A stretch of 64,000 nucleotides of DNA, from contig LLCB01000101.1 of NCBI GenBank assembly GCA_001414345.1, positions 1 through 64,000 on the forward strand, in the 5' to 3' direction. The notes under the pieces were generated by a model. That model ran no database searches. It had not been told where the DNA came from and saw only the letters and a program-made list of their open reading frames with translations. Both the position numbers and the translations under genes were made by a program. This document shows positions 61,027-64,000 of this stretch, one piece after another (the first letter of the stretch is position 1; every line of letters starts with the position of its first letter). This DNA comes from Hymenoscyphus infarciens. Taxonomy: Eukaryota; Ascomycota; Leotiomycetes; Helotiales; Helotiaceae.

Positions 61027-61715
61027 CTAACTAAATCAAAAGGAACCTGAGATGGCGTGAAAAGAGGGGTTTATTGATAATGAAATTACGAGCTACAGCA
61101 ATACATGATGTTCCTAGAAATAAGGCGATGATGCAATCCACTCGCAGAATTGCAGCTTGTATAGAAGCATCTGTATGCGATATGACGAATAGAGCAACGA
61201 TCTTCGGTTTTTTACTGCAGTTTGGGAACACATGATGCGCCATGCATGCCACCCAACCCAGGCTTGAAGCATAGGAAAGGAAAGTGGTATTTGTTTTGTT
61301 GATCGAAATATCTCTTGGTTTACGCTTTTTGGTCGGCGACTTTGGTGTCGTGATAGAGTTGGTGGAAGACGCAATTCGGTTGGTCTTGGCATCCTGCTAG
61401 TCAGCGCCACAAGACCTTTGAAGGATTAGTAACATTTCTTTGAGGAGTTATTTTGTCGTTTTTGTTGAAGAACCATCGTGAGTGGTGGGGCTTGACAATG
61501 TTTCTTCCTTGAGATCCTACTGGCCCCTCTTTTGCTTCTCGCTAATCGAATTTTCCCCCACAGTGACGGCCCCGAGTTGGGGTCTCAAGAACCTTAATCC
61601 AACTTAGTTCTCCCTTCTAATCTCGAAATCGATAGTCTCCATCATATCAAGTTTGAAAGGAGGAAATTCTAACGTCGCTCTTAACATCTTCCCATCTCTT
61701 TGACCCCTCACCCCT
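61027..61715. other. Intergenic region between divergent genes
   Basis: Open stretches on the minus strand (61031-61252, 61114-61410) overlap in different frames and show no family resemblance. No RNA gene recognised. Probably promoter/upstream sequence of the oxalate decarboxylase gene. Confidence 0.5.
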
Positions 61716-61719
61716 TGAC

Positions 61720-62059
61720 ATGTTTTCGTTCCAGCGAGTACCGTTCCTGCATGGTCAACGACGTGCTTTGGAAGATCTACCGGCTGTCATTACATCCCCT
61801 CCAACTGCGAATACTTACTCGAGTAACCTTGAAGATCCCGCTCTTTCGGGCACAGGAGTGTGGGGTCAGAAAGCCCTATCGAGAAAAAGTGAAAACTATT
61901 AGGCAACGATTCTCAAGGCTGACATCAACTGCAGGTCAGCAACCAAGATCTGTCTCATTTCTTCTATATCAATTGGCTACCGATCTACCCAAGAGAAAAA
62001 TAAGCCGCTACTGTCATTTCGATTCACGCCGCTTGAAGACTGCCGCGCCACAGATTTGA
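61720..62059 (+). other. Questionable small open reading frames
   Basis: 61720-61902 encodes a 60-residue Ser/Pro-rich peptide starting MFSFQRVPFLHGQRRAL. 61700-62059 in another frame encodes 119 basic residues. Neither has a recognised domain, and they overlap in different frames. One could be the first exon of a small gene or a mitochondrial presequence-like leader; equally both may be chance. Confidence 0.2.
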
Positions 62060-62350
62060 CCGTTTGCTTGGTTGGGAGTTGAAGAGAGTGCTAGGATGGC
62101 TGGTGTTAGTGTGAATATGTATCAAAAGCCTCATAGAATTGAGATTTTCGGACGCTGATCCTTTCTTTACCGAGAAGTTCTCCCAACCTTCAAGTCGCCG
62201 ACCTAACTCTTTTTCACTGTTTCTCTTGGGATGGCGACATTTCTGCAATTTAGAGAGTAATAATTGGGAATTTTCAGTCAAGAAAGGTAGAGAGGTGAGA
62301 TTTGGGTTGGGAATCAAAGCTCAAAAGACGCAAAGAGAGGAGAGCCTCGT

Positions 62351-62360
62351 GTATATATAA
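62351..62360 (+). promoter_or_regulatory. TATA box of the SBP56-like gene
   Basis: TATATATAAA lies 110 bp upstream of the ATG at 62470 and is followed by a C/T-rich leader (CAACTCCTC, CACTTCCACC), the usual layout of a strongly transcribed filamentous fungal promoter. Confidence 0.6.
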
Positions 62361-62469
62361 ACCTCACGAGAAGTTCCCCAAAAACTGCTCATTCCATCTC
62401 AAACTCGCTCAACTCCTCAATTCGGACACTGATCAACACTTCCACCCCGAAGCATAATCCACCGACATC

Positions 62470-64000
62470 ATGTCCAAGTCTTTTGTCACACTGGCGACCT
62501 TCGTCCTTGCAGTCTTTGGGACACCAGTTCCAGACCCTGATCCGCAACTATCCCTCCCTCCACTGATCCCAAGTATTCCGGGTGTCACCGACCCAATTGT
62601 CAGCAATGCACCACCGTTGCCGATTTTGCAAGTCCCTACCCCACCACTTGCTTCTCCTCCATTCCAGGGAAGCGACATCAAACCCAAGAAGATTGGGTAT
62701 TTTTGGACTGGAGCTGGAGACAATCAGCATGCGGATTTCTTGGCTACCTACAGTCTTGATGATGTAAGTCAACATACTTGAAATCTCACACCTATTGTTG
62801 CTTTTGCCTTTGCTGACACCTTACAGGACACTTTTGGACAATTCATCTGGTTAACGGATGTTCCTACCAGTGGAAACAGTCCTCATCACCTTGGTCCCAG
62901 CCATGATGGAAAGACTCTTGTTGGTGGCGGACTATTGTCCTTGTTGAAGACTCAGGTTAGTAGTAAACAGCACTTCTCCATATCATTTCACTGACAATTC
63001 CAGGATACCGCCTACTACTTTGATGTCTCGAATCCATATCGACCATCATTCAAGAAGAGTAACCGAGCCCTCTTGAGTTCCATCACTGATGAGATCCGCG
63101 CTAAACCAGATGGGTAAGGACCAACTCCTGCCTCAAAATTGCTATCCTAACTTTTTCATAGTGGCTTTCTCATCACCTACATGGGCTGTATGTTCCCTTA
63201 GTGTTTCAAATTTACCCCACGCTAATAACTCCCTAGCCGCTGTAGGAACTTCCCCTGGTCGTCTCGTCGAAACAGATGCCGACTTCAACATCATTGCCGA
63301 GCACCCCAAAGATGTCGCTGGCCTAACCAACATTCTCGGTGAACAATTCTCTCCTCATGGTCTCAGCGTAGACTGGGAGAAGAATATCATTCTCACATCA
63401 GATTTCGTCGTTCCCGTCACCATCTTGAAACCAAGTTTGGGAATAGTTCATGCCAATACCCTTCGTCTTTGGAACTTGGCTTCAAGAACTATCATCAGCA
63501 CTATTACAATTCCAGACGTATGATCCATCTTCCTTTTCATCTCCACACCAATAAGTTGCTAACAATTTGTAAAGGGAGGTGGAATCCAAGATGTGAAGTT
63601 CATCCCCAGAAACCCAGAGTCCGCGGCTCTCGCCACCGCTGTTCATCTCGGGCAAGTCTGGATCATCTATCCTTTCCGAACAGACGCAGACGGAAAACTG
63701 GGAGTTGCAAAACTCCTCTATGATCTCGGTCCAAAGGCTCGTGACACAATTGCCATCTAGTTCGTTCCCCTTCCCCCTTCCCATACCCCCTTTCCCTCAC
63801 CCGCAGAATCAAAGCAACAAAAACAAAAACTAACACCCCCCAAGCTCCGACCTAACCCAAGACGGAAAATTCGCCTACTTCACCCTCACAACAGCAAACC
63901 ACATCGCAGCCCTCGACATCTCCGACCTCAACAACGTCAAGCGCCTCGACAACCCCGATGAAATCCAACCCACAATCGGACCCCACTACATCAAAGTAAC
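62470..64000 (+). CDS. Secreted selenium-binding-protein (SBP56)/methanethiol-oxidase-like protein, 3' end outside window
   Basis: Exons 62470-62763, 62827-62955, 63004-63113, 63162-63187, 63237-63517, 63575-63759 and 63845 onwards keep frame across six GT-AG introns. Residues 1-18 look like a signal peptide (MSKSFVTLATFVLAVFG), followed by a Pro-rich linker to about residue 70. The body then follows the SBP56 family: DFLATYSLDD, SPHHLGPSHDGKTL, the GGFLITYMG segment, TSPGRLVETD, FSPHGLSVDW, NTLRLWNL and GIQDVKFIP, a beta-propeller layout. SBP56 relatives oxidise methanethiol or bind selenium/copper; a secretory signal is unusual for the family and substrate is unknown. The last exon may end at AAA|GTAAC just at the window edge. 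Confidence 0.85.

Noticed and set aside
61031..61410. Minus-strand open stretches between the divergent genes
   Set aside because: Overlapping frames without homology, in what is most simply promoter/upstream DNA.

Overview
The window looks like nuclear DNA of a filamentous ascomycete (Pezizomycotina; Leotiomycetes would fit but is not proven). The right end has intron-dense genes with GT..CTAAY..AG introns of about 50-130 bp. Most of the rest is extremely AT-rich transposon debris of the kind left by repeat-induced point mutation (RIP): CpA/TpG dinucleotides are almost absent and recognisable transposon proteins are riddled with stops and G-to-A type replacements.

Layout. 1-8.8 kb: degraded repeats, with a ~160-bp satellite (SatA), a Ty3/gypsy fragment, an LTR, and a Tad1-like LINE with a (TAAA)n tail. 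8.83-12.88 kb: a moderate-GC island holding one broken gene, an NFX1/ZNFX1-like SF1 helicase fused to a CbxX-type AAA domain. It carries an internal ~1.5-kb inversion, stops and RIP-type changes in ATPase motifs. 12.9-14.15 kb: transition without a recognisable gene. 14.15-54.1 kb: about 40 kb of nested repeats. The best resolved nest is a chromovirus-type gypsy element (23049-35950) with a 5-bp target duplication, inserted in a second satellite (SatB). Its gag is split by a ~7.2-kb composite block (SatA, a unique module R3, SatB, SatA), and that block in turn received a hAT-type MITE with an 8-bp duplication and a Tc1/mariner-type MITE with a TA duplication. A Ty1/copia element (39.9-45.76 kb) abuts the integrase half of another chromodomain gypsy element (45.76-48.6 kb). 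Further right are a 540-bp long-inverted-repeat element, a third R3 copy, and a short interstitial TTAGGG tract.

54.1-64 kb: normal euchromatin with a type II membrane protein with a PAN/apple-like ectodomain (+), a coiled-coil protein (+), a secreted bicupin oxalate decarboxylase (-, six exons) and, divergently, the start of a secreted SBP56/methanethiol-oxidase-like protein (+, running off the window). No common pathway links these genes beyond the fact that three enter the secretory route.

The most unusual signals are the recurring ordered composite block, which behaves like an inserted unit; two distinct mutational strata inside the AT-rich DNA (CpG kept versus CpG lost); and the intragenic inversion in the helicase relic.
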